Positions 36,642 through 45,600 of a stretch of 64,000 nt of DNA are shown one piece after another (the first letter of the stretch is position 1; the number at the start of each line of letters is the position of its first letter). The notes under the pieces are model-generated. The model saw only the letters and a program-made list of their open reading frames with translations. It was not told where the DNA came from and ran no database searches. The position numbers and the translations under genes were made by a program. Source of the DNA: Opitutus sp. (GTDB taxonomy: Bacteria; Verrucomicrobiota; Verrucomicrobiae; Opitutales; Opitutaceae); the NCBI GenBank assembly GCA_009695065.1, contig SIBR01000013.1:15344-79343 (forward strand), read 5' to 3'.

Positions 36642-36928
36642 CCTAATTCACGCACCAGCACGTGTACATTCCGGTCGGACGCGGCATTCGTACATTCGAT
36701 GCGACCATCCAAGATCTGCCAATCCTGCAGGGGATTCAACCAAAACTCCGCCCCGAGCCAGATCCGCGACGGACAACGCTGCCAGTTGTTGCGGAACTCG
36801 CCGCTGGTCTCCGGCGACTGAGCCTCCAGCTGCGACGTCAGTCGCGGGCCGACCACCGTGCCCGCGGCGAGCGCCGCAGAGTCGGCGATAAACCGGCGGC
36901 GGGTGAATTTGTGCGCAGGTGCCGGCAT
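36642..36928 (-). pseudogene. Tat-exported phosphatase-like protein, 5' fragment
   Basis: From the ATG at 36928 about 95 residues remain. A twin-arginine signal FTRRRFIADSAALAAGTVVG is followed by NWQRCPSRIWLGAEFWLNPL and DRNVHVLVREL, which resembles the N-terminal region of PVC alkaline phosphatase D-like proteins. The homology ends where IS5-type sequence begins, so the gene was interrupted by, or lost its 3' part to, the insertion sequence. The PhoD identification is from memory of the family's N-terminus and is only moderately certain. Confidence 0.6.
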
Positions 36929-37142
36929 TTAATTCGGATGTCCGAGCGTTTGGCGAAACCGATCAAGGTCAACTTCGATGCCCACCGCTGTTTCAGAGAA
37001 GGGCGTATCGAACACCGGCCGCTGATTGCGGCGCGCGGAGCCCACGGACTCGCCCCCGAGCAGTTGGACGTAAAAGTCTTGGAGGCGTTTCCAATCGTTG
37101 GCGACGAGGTCGGTGTGGGCGTATCGGATACCCCTCCACCCC
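36929..37142 (-). pseudogene. VOC/glyoxalase-like protein fragment
   Basis: The frame reads IRYAHTDLVANDWKRLQDFY, the metal-ligand His and first helix of a vicinal-oxygen-chelate domain, then about 38 residues ending in GIEVDLDRFRQTLGHPN and a TAA. A normal VOC domain needs about 115-130 residues, so roughly half is missing, probably an internal deletion. No ATG, GTG or TTG start is found at the expected place; the domain begins directly after the stop of the CehA-like gene. It abuts the phosphatase fragment start. Confidence 0.55.
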
Positions 37143-38999
37143 TCACCGCCGCCCGCGCAGCGCCTCAAGCTTCGCTTCCGCTTCGGCGATGCGACGTTCC
37201 AGCTTCTCCTTCGCACCACGATAGAGCGCCGGACTCGGAGTCGAATACAGCACGGCCTGCCAGTTGGCCCCCTCCGCAGAGGGATTGAAGAGATCCCGGA
37301 TTTCCTGCAGATAGCGTTTCGAAGCTTCGATCTGGGCCGTCAGGTTGGCCCGGTTGTGGAATCCGTCGCCATTGACAGTCACATAGACCGGCGTCGTATG
37401 GGCAATCTGGCCGAGGCCGGCATCCGTCCGCGCCGCCAGCCAGATCCCGTGCTCCACCTCAAGTTCCAGTTCGACCGAGAGCCGGCCGGGGGTTTGGCCC
37501 GCCCCGCCTGGAGTGGCTTCGGCCAGAACTTTCCCGTGGCCAATAATCTGGACTCGACTGAGGGGAATCTGCGACGGATGTCCATACGCCGTCGCCGAGA
37601 TCCGCACCTTGCTGCCGGCCTTGACGTCCAGGGATGAACCGGGAAGCCGGTCGTTCACCTGGAACTCCAGCATCGGCCCGGTCGTGACGAAGGTATTGCC
37701 GGCCTTGATGCCCGCCAGCCAGCGGTCGAAGGAAAACGGCCGGCCGACATAGGTATAGAAACGGGCGTCGCCGATCTGGGCCCCGACCTGTTCTTCGCCG
37801 GGCCGCAGGCCGCGCCCACACCACGGGAAATCCGACCCGCCGAGGGCGGTCAGTTTGTAACCGAGATCCAGGAATCGATAATAATGTTCCAGCGCCAGCG
37901 GCCCCTGCGGGACGCAGAACTGCATGACCTCCAGAAAATCGATTTTTCCTGCCAGCACGTCCAGGGTCATGCCCCGATAACCATGGAACGACTTGGCGGA
38001 ATGCGCATAGCCGGAGACGCCTCCGAGTTCGTGAACCCGATCAAAGACGCGGTCGTAGGAATAATATTCATTCTGGAAGCGCACGAATCTATCGGCCCCC
38101 AGCGAAATCGTGTGACCGAGCTCATGCGTGCGCGGCTCCTCCTGGCCCGACGTTAGAATATATCCACCCGCCCCATAGCGGCCCTTTTCACCCCAGGCAT
38201 ATTGCGAGAAGAAGGTCGTCCAGAAATCACCCATCTGCAGGAGCACGCCGACATGGACGTCCTCCGCCGCGATCCAGTCGAGGATCAGGGGATTATCGCG
38301 GGGCGACCGCCGGAGATGAATGTGATCGTCCGCCGAATACCAACCACGCTCCGGCATATCGGCCCAGCGACGAAGCGGGTACTTTCGCACCAAATGATCG
38401 CCGGCCTTGAACACCAGTTGCTCGACCTCGCGGGTGTATTCGTATCCCTTCGACAGGGTGAGGGTGAATTTCCCCGCCGGCATCGGCAGGTCGAACGACC
38501 CGCTCACGTAGAACGCACCGTCCGGTTGAAACGCATAGCCCAGCGCCGAATCGTTCGCCCCGTACATCACGCCGATGGCCTCGGGCGGCAGCCCGACGAC
38601 CGACCCGGGAAACGCGAGCCGGGCCTCGGCCGCACCGGGGGCGTTGCGGGGGAAGGGCATGCCAACCGCTTTGCCATTCTCGTCGGTGATGCGCACGCGC
38701 ACCGGCGTTGGCTCCCCGGTTTTGGCATCCAGGATCGTGACCGTGAGCCTGGCTTCGGCCCGGGCCATGCCGGGGATGCCGACGGGCTGCTGCTGTTCGG
38801 CCCACGACATGGGCGTCGCGGCCGCATGATTCGGATGGGCCGGCAGCGTCACCGGCCAGATGGTGAGGCCCAGACCGATCATCCGAACCAGACTCCTCGA
38901 CCTCCACCATCTCAAAGGCGTGCCCTCGCCGCAGGCGGTCGAATCGCGGCCGGTTGGTTGCGGGCGGTTGGTCGGAATGCGGCGGATGCTCGTCGTCAT
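37143..38999 (-). CDS. CehA/McbA-family metallohydrolase (PHP-type), exported
   Basis: 618 residues from the ATG at 38999. An ATG at 38882 would start directly at the hydrophobic stretch MIGLGLTIWPVTLPAHPNHA and may be the true start of the signal peptide. An N-terminal beta domain (TVTILDAKTGEPTPVRVRIT) precedes the PHP-like catalytic domain: WYSADDHIHLRRSPRDNP supplies Asp/His metal ligands, GVSGYAHSAKSFHGYRG and LTALGGSDFPWCGRG further ones. CehA hydrolyses carbaryl, but the environmental family is broad and the substrate here is unknown. It is intact, although flanked on both sides by gene debris. Confidence 0.85.
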   Translation of the reverse strand: MTTSIRRIPTNRPQPTGRDSTACGEGTPLRWWRSRSLVRMIGLGLTIWPVTLPAHPNHAAATPMSWAEQQQPVGIPGMARAEARLTVTILDAKTGEPTPVRVRITDENGKAVGMPFPRNAPGAAEARLAFPGSVVGLPPEAIGVMYGANDSALGYAFQPDGAFYVSGSFDLPMPAGKFTLTLSKGYEYTREVEQLVFKAGDHLVRKYPLRRWADMPERGWYSADDHIHLRRSPRDNPLILDWIAAEDVHVGVLLQMGDFWTTFFSQYAWGEKGRYGAGGYILTSGQEEPRTHELGHTISLGADRFVRFQNEYYSYDRVFDRVHELGGVSGYAHSAKSFHGYRGMTLDVLAGKIDFLEVMQFCVPQGPLALEHYYRFLDLGYKLTALGGSDFPWCGRGLRPGEEQVGAQIGDARFYTYVGRPFSFDRWLAGIKAGNTFVTTGPMLEFQVNDRLPGSSLDVKAGSKVRISATAYGHPSQIPLSRVQIIGHGKVLAEATPGGAGQTPGRLSVELELEVEHGIWLAARTDAGLGQIAHTTPVYVTVNGDGFHNRANLTAQIEASKRYLQEIRDLFNPSAEGANWQAVLYSTPSPALYRGAKEKLERRIAEAEAKLEALRGRR

Positions 39000-39083
39000 A
39001 AATGTTAAACGTTGCCCAAATTATGTCACCGGTCGGTTGAATTTGGGCCAGCTGCGGTCGAATCAAAACAGGCCACCCTTAGG

Positions 39084-39412
39084 TGAGCGGGTCCCAAAAA
39101 CTGGGCCAAGTGGAGTGTTAGTCTTTGGCTAGGGTCGATGTGATGACTGCGGTGGTGGTTGGCAATCCCTGACTGAGGGACGGACCGGCTTGGCGGTCCG
39201 CCCCGGAGCCTGGGATTGATGAGGATTACTCCAAGACGAAGCGTTGCGGAGAGAGATATGCTCCTTGCTCACCTCCACGATGCTCTTGCCGCCATCGGCT
39301 TCCCGCAAAATGCGGATCTTGTCTTCAGTGGTCTGTCTCTTGCCTTTCATGGTCTGGGCTCCTTTTAGGGCCGCAGACTAACATTACAAGTGGCCCGGAT
39401 TTCGGGGGATCA
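39084..39412 (-). mobile_element. IS3-type element, internally deleted, both ends retained
   Basis: About 329 bp bounded by TGA...TCA. On the minus strand the ATG at 39350 starts MKGKRQTTEDKIRILREADG, the orfA N-terminus of an IS3-like transposase; after about 31 residues homology stops and a short unrelated tail leads to the other end. The ends are imperfect inverted repeats: 24 bp at 39101-39124 match the complement of 39373-39396 at about 19 positions. A second copy of the same left end and orfA start is at 63858-64000. It is therefore a non-autonomous deletion derivative that could be moved in trans. Confidence 0.8.
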
Positions 39413-39846
39413 CCGCACTTACCAGCAACTGGCCAAAGGCGATGAGCGAAGGGCGATTGAGTTAGTCGCCTCCTACAAAATTCCGGCGATGAAAGCCTGG
39501 ATAAAGCGAAGTGGCGGCATTCCAGCCCTGCTGCCGGCGCAGTATCGGCTGCATTTGGCCAAGCAGAAAGTGCGTTGCGAACTGTTCGCTGCCTCTTCCT
39601 TACTAGCGACCCATTTTGGTGATCGCTTCAAGCGGCAGGCCGATCGCGCCGGTCTCCCAGGGTTTATCATCGGGCAGACCGGAGGCGGAGCGGGGCCAAG
39701 GCCATTTTTAGCCGCCAGTAGGCTGACTCTGCAGGGCAGCTTGATGGACGATGAGGTTGTCGTAAGCGTTGTAGAGTTTACTCAGCAGAGCTGGGGTCAG
39801 TTGCGCGCGGTCGTGGTGGCGTGCTCCAAACAACAATGGATCGCAG

Positions 39847-39875
39847 AAAAAGGGGCCACGTCGTGACTCTTGACA
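39847..39875 (-). repeat. REP-like repeat (GTCACGACGTG family), inverted copy
   Basis: Read on the minus strand, it is TGTCAAGAGTCACGACGTGG followed by CCCCTTTTT. It is the inverse partner of the element at 40346-40374, which differs from it at few positions; the two face each other across about 470 bp. Confidence 0.7.
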
Positions 39876-39930
39876 GACGGGACGCTCTTCCGCCCGACAA
39901 CCATGCGGCCAACGAGCGCGGTCGAGTCAG

Positions 39931-40122
39931 TCAATACACCACTCTCCGCGCCACGACCTCCGGCTGGCCGAACTGCAGCGCGCTGAGCCGGCGGTACAGA
40001 CCGTCGAGGTTTCGGGACAATTCGTCGTGGCTCCCGAACTCCACCACCCGGCCCGCCTCGATCACGGCAATCTTGTCGGCCGTCCGGATCGTGGCGAGCC
40101 GGTGGGCGACGATGAAGGTCGG
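39931..40122 (-). pseudogene. ABC exporter 3'-end fragment (duplicate of 47358-47549)
   Basis: On the minus strand the frame reads TFIVAHRLATIRTADKIAVI and continues to the same C-terminus and TGA stop as the ABC exporter at 47358-48992. Over 192 bp I count about 11 mismatches with that gene, most of them conservative in the protein (for example RF to RL in the H-loop region). Only the H-loop and C-terminal ~64 residues are present; there is no upstream part. The fragment lies inside the segment bounded by the two inverted REP-like repeats. Confidence 0.85.
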
Positions 40123-40246
40123 GCGCCGCGTTCGGGTTTCGATCGATCTGGATCAATCGCAATGCCGCTCCCCCCGAACGACTGCCCGGCACACCCGTCG
40201 CCACGGTGCGCGGCGCGGGCGAGCTCCCGGCGCTCCTCGGGGTTTG

Positions 40247-40270
40247 AATTCTGTCCCACGGGACAGAATT
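40247..40270. repeat. Perfect 11-bp inverted repeat
   Basis: AATTCTGTCCC-AC-GGGACAGAATT: two perfect 11-base arms around a 2-base centre. It is probably another REP-like or cruciform-forming element within the debris region; no coding role is seen. Confidence 0.7.
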
Positions 40271-40345
40271 GACGTTTCGGCCAACATGACTCGTGACAAA
40301 TGCCTCCGCCCGAAGGCGCATTCCCTCGTCGCTCCAGCGACTGCA

Positions 40346-40374
40346 TGTCAACAGTCACGACGTGACCTTTTTTT
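40346..40374 (+). repeat. REP-like repeat (GTCACGACGTG family), direct copy
   Basis: TGTCAACAGTCACGACGTGA followed by CCTTTTTTT. It contains the palindrome GTCACG-A-CGTGAC and is the inverted mate of 39847-39875. Confidence 0.7.
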
Positions 40375-40555
40375 AATCCGCCGGCTGCCCCAGCGAAAAA
40401 ATCGAAGCGATGGGCGATCACACCGTTACCCCCCCAGCCAGCGATCGTCGAAGTCTGCCACTCCAATCTATCGCGTGAGGGATTCGCCGGCGGAATGATG
40501 CGGACTTTTTGAAAACATCGTTTGCGAATTCGCCCTGAAGAGCTTCTTTCCGCCA

Positions 40556-41425
40556 ATGCTTTTTCTTCCTCCCTGGCTCCGCTGGGTCGTTCCGTTCAGC
40601 ATGGCGGCCTCCGCCGCACTCGCGCAGGAGAGTTCGCTCACTGCCGTGACGCGCAACAGCGATCCCCAGGGGCGCCCGCTTTGGGAAGTGGGCCTCGCCG
40701 GCATCGGCGGCTATGTGGCGGACTACCCGGGCGCGGCCCAATCGCGGGGCCGCGGGTTTCCGGTGCCTTATTTCATTTATCGCGGCAAGGTGTTGCGGGC
40801 CGGCGACGGTGGCATCGTGCGCGGGCGTTTTCAGGTCAACGACCGTCTGGAATTCGACCTGAGTTTCGGCGGATCGCTCAATGCCGACTCGGACAAGAAC
40901 ACCCTGCGCCGCGGTTTGCCTAATCTGGATTTTCTGGCCGAAATCGGTCCGCAGTTGACGTGGCGGGCTTGGGAGGAAAAAGACCGTTCGGCGACGGTGA
41001 ACTTGCCCGTGCGCGCCGCGGTGTCGTTCGGCGGCGGCGGCGTGCGCCCGCAGGGATTCGTGCTCAATCCGCGCCTCACCTACCGCGACCGCGCGTTCAT
41101 CGGCGGGACCACCCTTTCGCTGGGCGTCGGCCCGATTTTCGCAACCGAACGCCTCATGGACTACTTTTACGAGGTACGTCCGCAGTATGCCCTGCCGGGC
41201 CGTCCGGCCTATAACGCCGGATCCGGCTACCTTGGCACGGAGGTCGCCCTGCGGGTGTCGCGGGTGCTTTCGCCGCAGGTGCGTCTTTACACGGGCGCAC
41301 AACTCGGCGTCTTCAGCGGCGCGACCAATCGCGGCAGCGCGTTGCTGGCCCGCGAGACCAATTGGAACTTCACCGTCGGTCTGGCCTGGTCGATCTGGGA
41401 AAGCGACCGCCGCGCGCAGCAGTGA
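40556..41425 (+). CDS. MipA/OmpV-family outer membrane protein
   Basis: 289 residues with a signal peptide ending ASAALAQE (about residue 24). The mature protein has the family's start, WEVGLAGIGGYVADYPGAAQ and GFPVPYFIYRGKVLRAGDGG, then a series of amphipathic strands (FGGGGVRPQGFVLNPRLTYR, LYTGAQLGVFSGATN) ending in a terminal strand FTVGLAWSIW, as in barrel proteins. MipA proteins scaffold murein synthetic enzymes in E. coli; most relatives are uncharacterised. It is intact although it lies just beyond a debris region. Confidence 0.88.
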   Translation: MLFLPPWLRWVVPFSMAASAALAQESSLTAVTRNSDPQGRPLWEVGLAGIGGYVADYPGAAQSRGRGFPVPYFIYRGKVLRAGDGGIVRGRFQVNDRLEFDLSFGGSLNADSDKNTLRRGLPNLDFLAEIGPQLTWRAWEEKDRSATVNLPVRAAVSFGGGGVRPQGFVLNPRLTYRDRAFIGGTTLSLGVGPIFATERLMDYFYEVRPQYALPGRPAYNAGSGYLGTEVALRVSRVLSPQVRLYTGAQLGVFSGATNRGSALLARETNWNFTVGLAWSIWESDRRAQQ

Positions 41426-41461
41426 GATCGGCCTCACCGCTCTCCCAGCGGCGCCGTCCCG

Positions 41462-41998
41462 CTAGCGCTGACCGGGCCAGCGCTGAGGCACCTTGCGCAG
41501 CTTGGTCAAGTCGTAGCCCTGGGCCGCCAGTTCCCCGAGCAGCCTCTGGTAGTCGGTCTCCGGCATCTGCGGCGTGCGCGCCATGATCCACACGTAGTCA
41601 CGCTGGTTCCGGCCGATGACGGTGTGGCGGTAGTCGGGACTCAAGTGCGTGATGAGAAATTCGGCCTTGAAGGGCCAGAGGAACTGCATCCCCCAAGTGG
41701 AGTTGTTGGTCCGGTCGACCACGAACCCGCGCGGATTGTAGCGCTTGGGCAGCCCGTCGAAAGCCCCGTGATTAAAGGTGAAGACCGTGTCGATGGTGCC
41801 GTCGGGTGCGAGCCGGTAATCCTCAATCGCGTTGTAGGCCTCGGTTTCGATGAACGTGGGGATGCAGGCGATGACATACCACGGCCCCATGTAGCGCTGA
41901 AGGTCGACCTTCTGGACGGTAGGCAAGGGCGGCAGCGAAGTGGCACAGCCGGTGAGCAGGAGGAGGCAGGGCAGAAGCGGCAGAATTTTTGCAGTCAT
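41462..41998 (-). CDS. blc: Outer-membrane lipocalin lipoprotein (Blc-like)
   Basis: 178 residues. The lipoprotein signal peptide has the lipobox LLTG-Cys18. The lipocalin domain starts with VDLQRYMGPWYVIACIPTF (the GxW motif), and FVVDRTNNSTWGMQFLWPF, DYRHTVIGRNQRDYVWIMAR and the final Arg-containing strand follow. Bacterial lipocalins bind fatty acids or lysophospholipids at the outer membrane and are often stress-induced. It is followed on the same strand, upstream, by a 63-residue membrane protein gene. Confidence 0.93.
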   Translation of the reverse strand: MTAKILPLLPCLLLLTGCATSLPPLPTVQKVDLQRYMGPWYVIACIPTFIETEAYNAIEDYRLAPDGTIDTVFTFNHGAFDGLPKRYNPRGFVVDRTNNSTWGMQFLWPFKAEFLITHLSPDYRHTVIGRNQRDYVWIMARTPQMPETDYQRLLGELAAQGYDLTKLRKVPQRWPGQR

Positions 41999-42032
41999 GT
42001 TTGTGTCTTCAGTTGCTGGAGGTTATCGGCCT

Positions 42033-42224
42033 CTACTTGTTGGGGTGGATCGCCCGCAGGGCGGCCACGCACAGCACAACCCCGGGAACGAGGAGGGCCA
42101 GCAGCCCGGTGATCTCCCGGGCCCATTTCATCTCATCCAAAAGGAGCCAGACGCTGCGGAATACCAGGATCGATGCAAGCAGGAGCAGCAGCTCCCAACC
42201 GATCAGGTGATTTTGATTCTGCAT
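42033..42224 (-). CDS. Small two-helix membrane protein
   Basis: 63 residues from the ATG at 42224. Two hydrophobic helices are visible: LIGWELLLLLASILVFRSVWLL at about 7-28 and EITGLLALLVPGVVLCVAALRA at about 37-58, separated by a short charged loop (DEMKWAR). I recognise no family. It sits 34 bp upstream of the lipocalin gene on the same strand and may be co-transcribed with it. It is small, but hydrophobic periodicity and position support a real gene. Confidence 0.6.
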   Translation of the reverse strand: MQNQNHLIGWELLLLLASILVFRSVWLLLDEMKWAREITGLLALLVPGVVLCVAALRAIHPNK

Positions 42225-42352
42225 GGTTGCACGGATAGTATTGCGCCCTCCGGCGAATTCGCCACCGCGACCCTCCTCCCGTCGCGAGAATTCGTCGGGC
42301 CGGCCTTTTGAGCAGCCGGACGGGGTATGGGAATGCAGAGGTATGAACCCGG

Positions 42353-42692
42353 ATGATAGGTGACACTTAGTCCAGGGTGCACGATGCCCTGGAAAAATAT
42401 CACCCCCATGGAAAAAATTAACCGCTTCGTCGTGCTCGCCCAGGGCGACCACTTCACGATCACCGAGCTGTGCGAACAGTTCGGCATCGCCGCAAGACCG
42501 GCTACAAACATCTGGATCGTTACGCCACCAACAGCCTGAAGGGCCCGCAGCCGCGCAGCCATTGGCCGCACCAATTCCCCAGCGCACCGCGGCCGACGTG
42601 GAAGCGTTGATTCTGGCCGAGCAGGCCCGCAAACAGAAACTCGTGCTGGAGCTCAGCCGCAGCCGGCGAAATAAGCGGCGCGCCGGGCAGCG
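42353..42692 (+). mobile_element. IS481-type transposase remnant with two frameshifts
   Basis: The frame opens with ATG at 42384 (MPWKNITPMEKINRFVVLAQ) and continues FTITELCEQFGI, the helix-turn-helix start of IS481-type transposases. One base appears to be missing after GI: the next frame gives RKTGYKHLDRYATNSLKGPQ. A second shift is needed to reach IPQRTAADVEALILAEQARK. Homology then stops at the 3' end of the following gene. The sequence TGATAGGTGACACTTAGTCC before the ATG may be the left terminus. Only about 110 residues' worth of the ~350 remain. Confidence 0.75.
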
Positions 42693-45600
42693 TCAGGGCG
42701 CCCCGTATCCGACGATTTGCGCGGTGACGTCGACGCCATTCTGCTCGAGCCGGCCTTGGTTCGTCTGCATCGGCAACGCCCCACCGTGCGACGTGGCACC
42801 CGCGGTAAACTTCAGCTGCGTGAGGCCACTCACGCGCACCGGCGACGCGTTCGTCTGCCGCAAATCGCCGCCCGCGATCCGCACGTCCCCGGCCGAGCCC
42901 AGCAACAGCGCCGCGCTCGCCGTATCGGAACTGTTGATATCGTGGACAAACACCACGTCCGCGAACTGGACGCCGGGCGCATAGATTCCGGTGATCCCGG
43001 CGGTGGCGAAGAAGTTGGCGTTGGCGGCCCGGAGTCCGCCGAATTTCCCGGTCGGGCTCGAAATGGCGATGTAAGCAAGGTCGGCGATGCCGTCGTAGGT
43101 CACATCGCTGCGGAACAACGTCTGGTTGACCGCGTTGGCGCGGCCGACACTGAACACCGAGACGTAGGTGGTCTCATTGGCGCCAGTGATGACGATGCCG
43201 GCATGGCCTTTCCGGTAGAGCGTCGCCTGATTGTACCTGGCCGGCGCCGCGGGGCCGGTCATCGCATCCAATCGCAGCGCGAGCGTCCCCGCGCCGGAAA
43301 ACTCCACCTGCACGATGTCATCCTGCAGGTCAATGAACGACAGGCGAACCACCTGCCCGGGATCCGCGGTTACGGCGGCGGAGGTTCCCTCGAGCAAAAC
43401 CTGGTCGAAGATCCGCCCGCTGGGATGCGTGATATTGGGGCCGACTTCGGTGGCGGAACCGATGACCTTAACAGTCGAATCCACGCCCACAATCGCCGGT
43501 TCGCTGGCCGTCGAACCGAGCGCGTTGGCCACTTTTACCGAATAGAGGCCGATATTCGCGGGAGTGACGCCGCTCAGCAAAAGTGATCCGGTGACCGCGT
43601 GGCCGATCGGCTGGCCGTCGAAAAGCCATTCGTAGGTCAACGGTGTGCCGCCGCCGGCGGTAAACGTCAGGCCCGCGCTCTCGTTCACGGGAACGGCATG
43701 TCCGGCGGGTTGGGCGATGATGGCCGGGCTGCTGGGAGCGGGCGCCACGACGAGATCGACCGCGGTCGCGGCGGATCCCGCCCCGCTTTCCACCACCACG
43801 GAGAGCGCGTACCGTCCGGCGGCCGTCGGCGTGCCGGAGAGAACACCCGTGCTCTCATCTAAGGCCAGTCCCGGGGGCGCCGCGTTTAGGCGATACTGCG
43901 TCACCGCGTTGCGGGCGGCAAGCGCTAGCGTGAAAGGCTGGCCGACCTGGGCTCGCGCGGCGCGGTTGGCGGCGAACCCCGGCGGCGCCACGGCGTTCGC
44001 GGGCAATTCCGCATAATTGATGTAGCCCACGAACATCTCGTCGGTCGTCTGTTCGCCAAAGCCGACTCGGGCGGTGGCATCGGGATTCGCCGGATTTTGG
44101 CGGGAATTGTCGAAGGCGCCGCGCACCCGAATGACGGTGCCGGCGGGCAGCCGTTTCGGCTGCTTGAGCCGATACATGGACTGCCATTTGAAATCATAAT
44201 CTGGCACGCTGAGCAGCACCTCGCTGCTGCCCCCGGGATAAAGGGCTTCGTATTTAAAGCGCTTGCCCCGGTAGTGCATGTGAGGGCTGAGCTCGTAGAG
44301 CATCACGTCGCGCGCTGCCGACGGAGTGTAGGTGGCCTCGCGTTCATACTCGGGCGCGCCGGCTGGCACGTCGATGTTGGTGGTGAAGGCCGAACGGGTC
44401 AGCAGTTCGCGGGCGGGCGGCGCCGCGGCAAAATACAATCCGAGCTGCGTCTGGTCGGACTCCGCCTTGCCGGTGGTCGTGTAGTGCATCTGGAACGTGA
44501 CCGACGATCCGGCCCGCACGCGCTTCCCCGTGTCGTCGGGATAAAAGGCCGGCTCCATGCCGGGAACGTAGCCGGCGAAATATCCGCCGAGCCCGCCGGC
44601 GTTGGACAGCACATCGAGCAGCGTGCCCTCGAAGACGAGCGCGTGATGCACGACGGCCGCATTGCTCGGACGCACCACGGCGGCGCGCAGCCAGCGCTCG
44701 GTCGTGACCGGCACCGGTACGGTAAGGTAGGTGTACGCCAAGTGACCCGTCGCGCGCAGCGTTTGCCGCGGAATACTGACGATGAGGTCAGGCGTGCCGA
44801 ACGGCCAGTCGGCGGCGGCCGCTGGCGGGGCGCTCGCGAGGGGATCCCCGCCACTGCCACGGGGGCCGCCGGCGCGGGCCCAGGTGAAGAGCGTGGCAAT
44901 ATCCTTTGCGGGCGCCGCCACGGCATTGGAAAACGCACCGTACTGCGGATCCGCGTGCCACGGCGCCATCTTCTTGTTGAGCAACGCCGTGCGGATCGAA
45001 CTGGCGCGCGCCTGCACGTCGGTGAAACTGGCAAAGGCGAACGGGGCGATCGCCCCCGCCCGGTGGCACTCCACACAACTCCGCTGCAGGATCGGCGCGA
45101 TGTCCGTCGCATAGTCAGGCACGCCGGCGGACGGCAGATCCAGCACGGGCGCGGCTGCCGGCAACGCCACGCGGGAGGCCGCAACGGGGATTCCGGCGAC
45201 CACGGCGGCAGCCGCGTCGGCCGCAAACGCGGTCGAGGGCGGGAGCAATCCCGCGGGATTGGCGTCGTCCAACGGCCCCCGATACGCGAGGGTCCAGGTC
45301 GAAGCCTTGATGACGAACGTCTCCAAATGCCGGGTGGCGCCATATTCCGCAGCTACCATCTGCGCATCGTCGATCAAAACCGGGATATCGCTGCCCGCGG
45401 CGGCCTGAGCGGCAGCAACGGTCTCGCGGTCCGTTCCGAGATTGGAATCGATCTGCCACACGACGACGTCCTGCGGGGAGAAGCGCTGGCGCAGGGAACG
45501 CAACGCCGTTAACGTCAGCGCGGCGCGGGGGCTGTCCACGCCGGTAAAAATGAGCACGACGGCCTTCGCACCGGACTGGTAATACAGACTGCGGGTCACC

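Larger units (their letters stand above)
39413..40555. other. Degenerate intergenic region with gene fragments and repeats
   Basis: More than 1 kb without an intact gene. It contains an inverted pair of REP-like repeats (39847-39875 and 40346-40374), a fragment of an ABC exporter (39931-40122) and a long palindrome (40247-40270). Protein-like but unassignable snippets occur on the minus strand, for example a stretch ending LYNAYDNLIVHQAALQSQP near 39711 and one with GLPDDKPWETGAIGLP near 39650. A 158-codon plus-strand frame begins inside the IS end at 39390 and shows no recognisable domain. I take the whole stretch as debris. Confidence 0.5.

Noticed and set aside
39390..39866. 158-codon plus-strand frame after the IS3-type element
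   Set aside because: It starts inside the IS terminus, has no domain, and the minus strand holds equally protein-like snippets. It is treated as debris.
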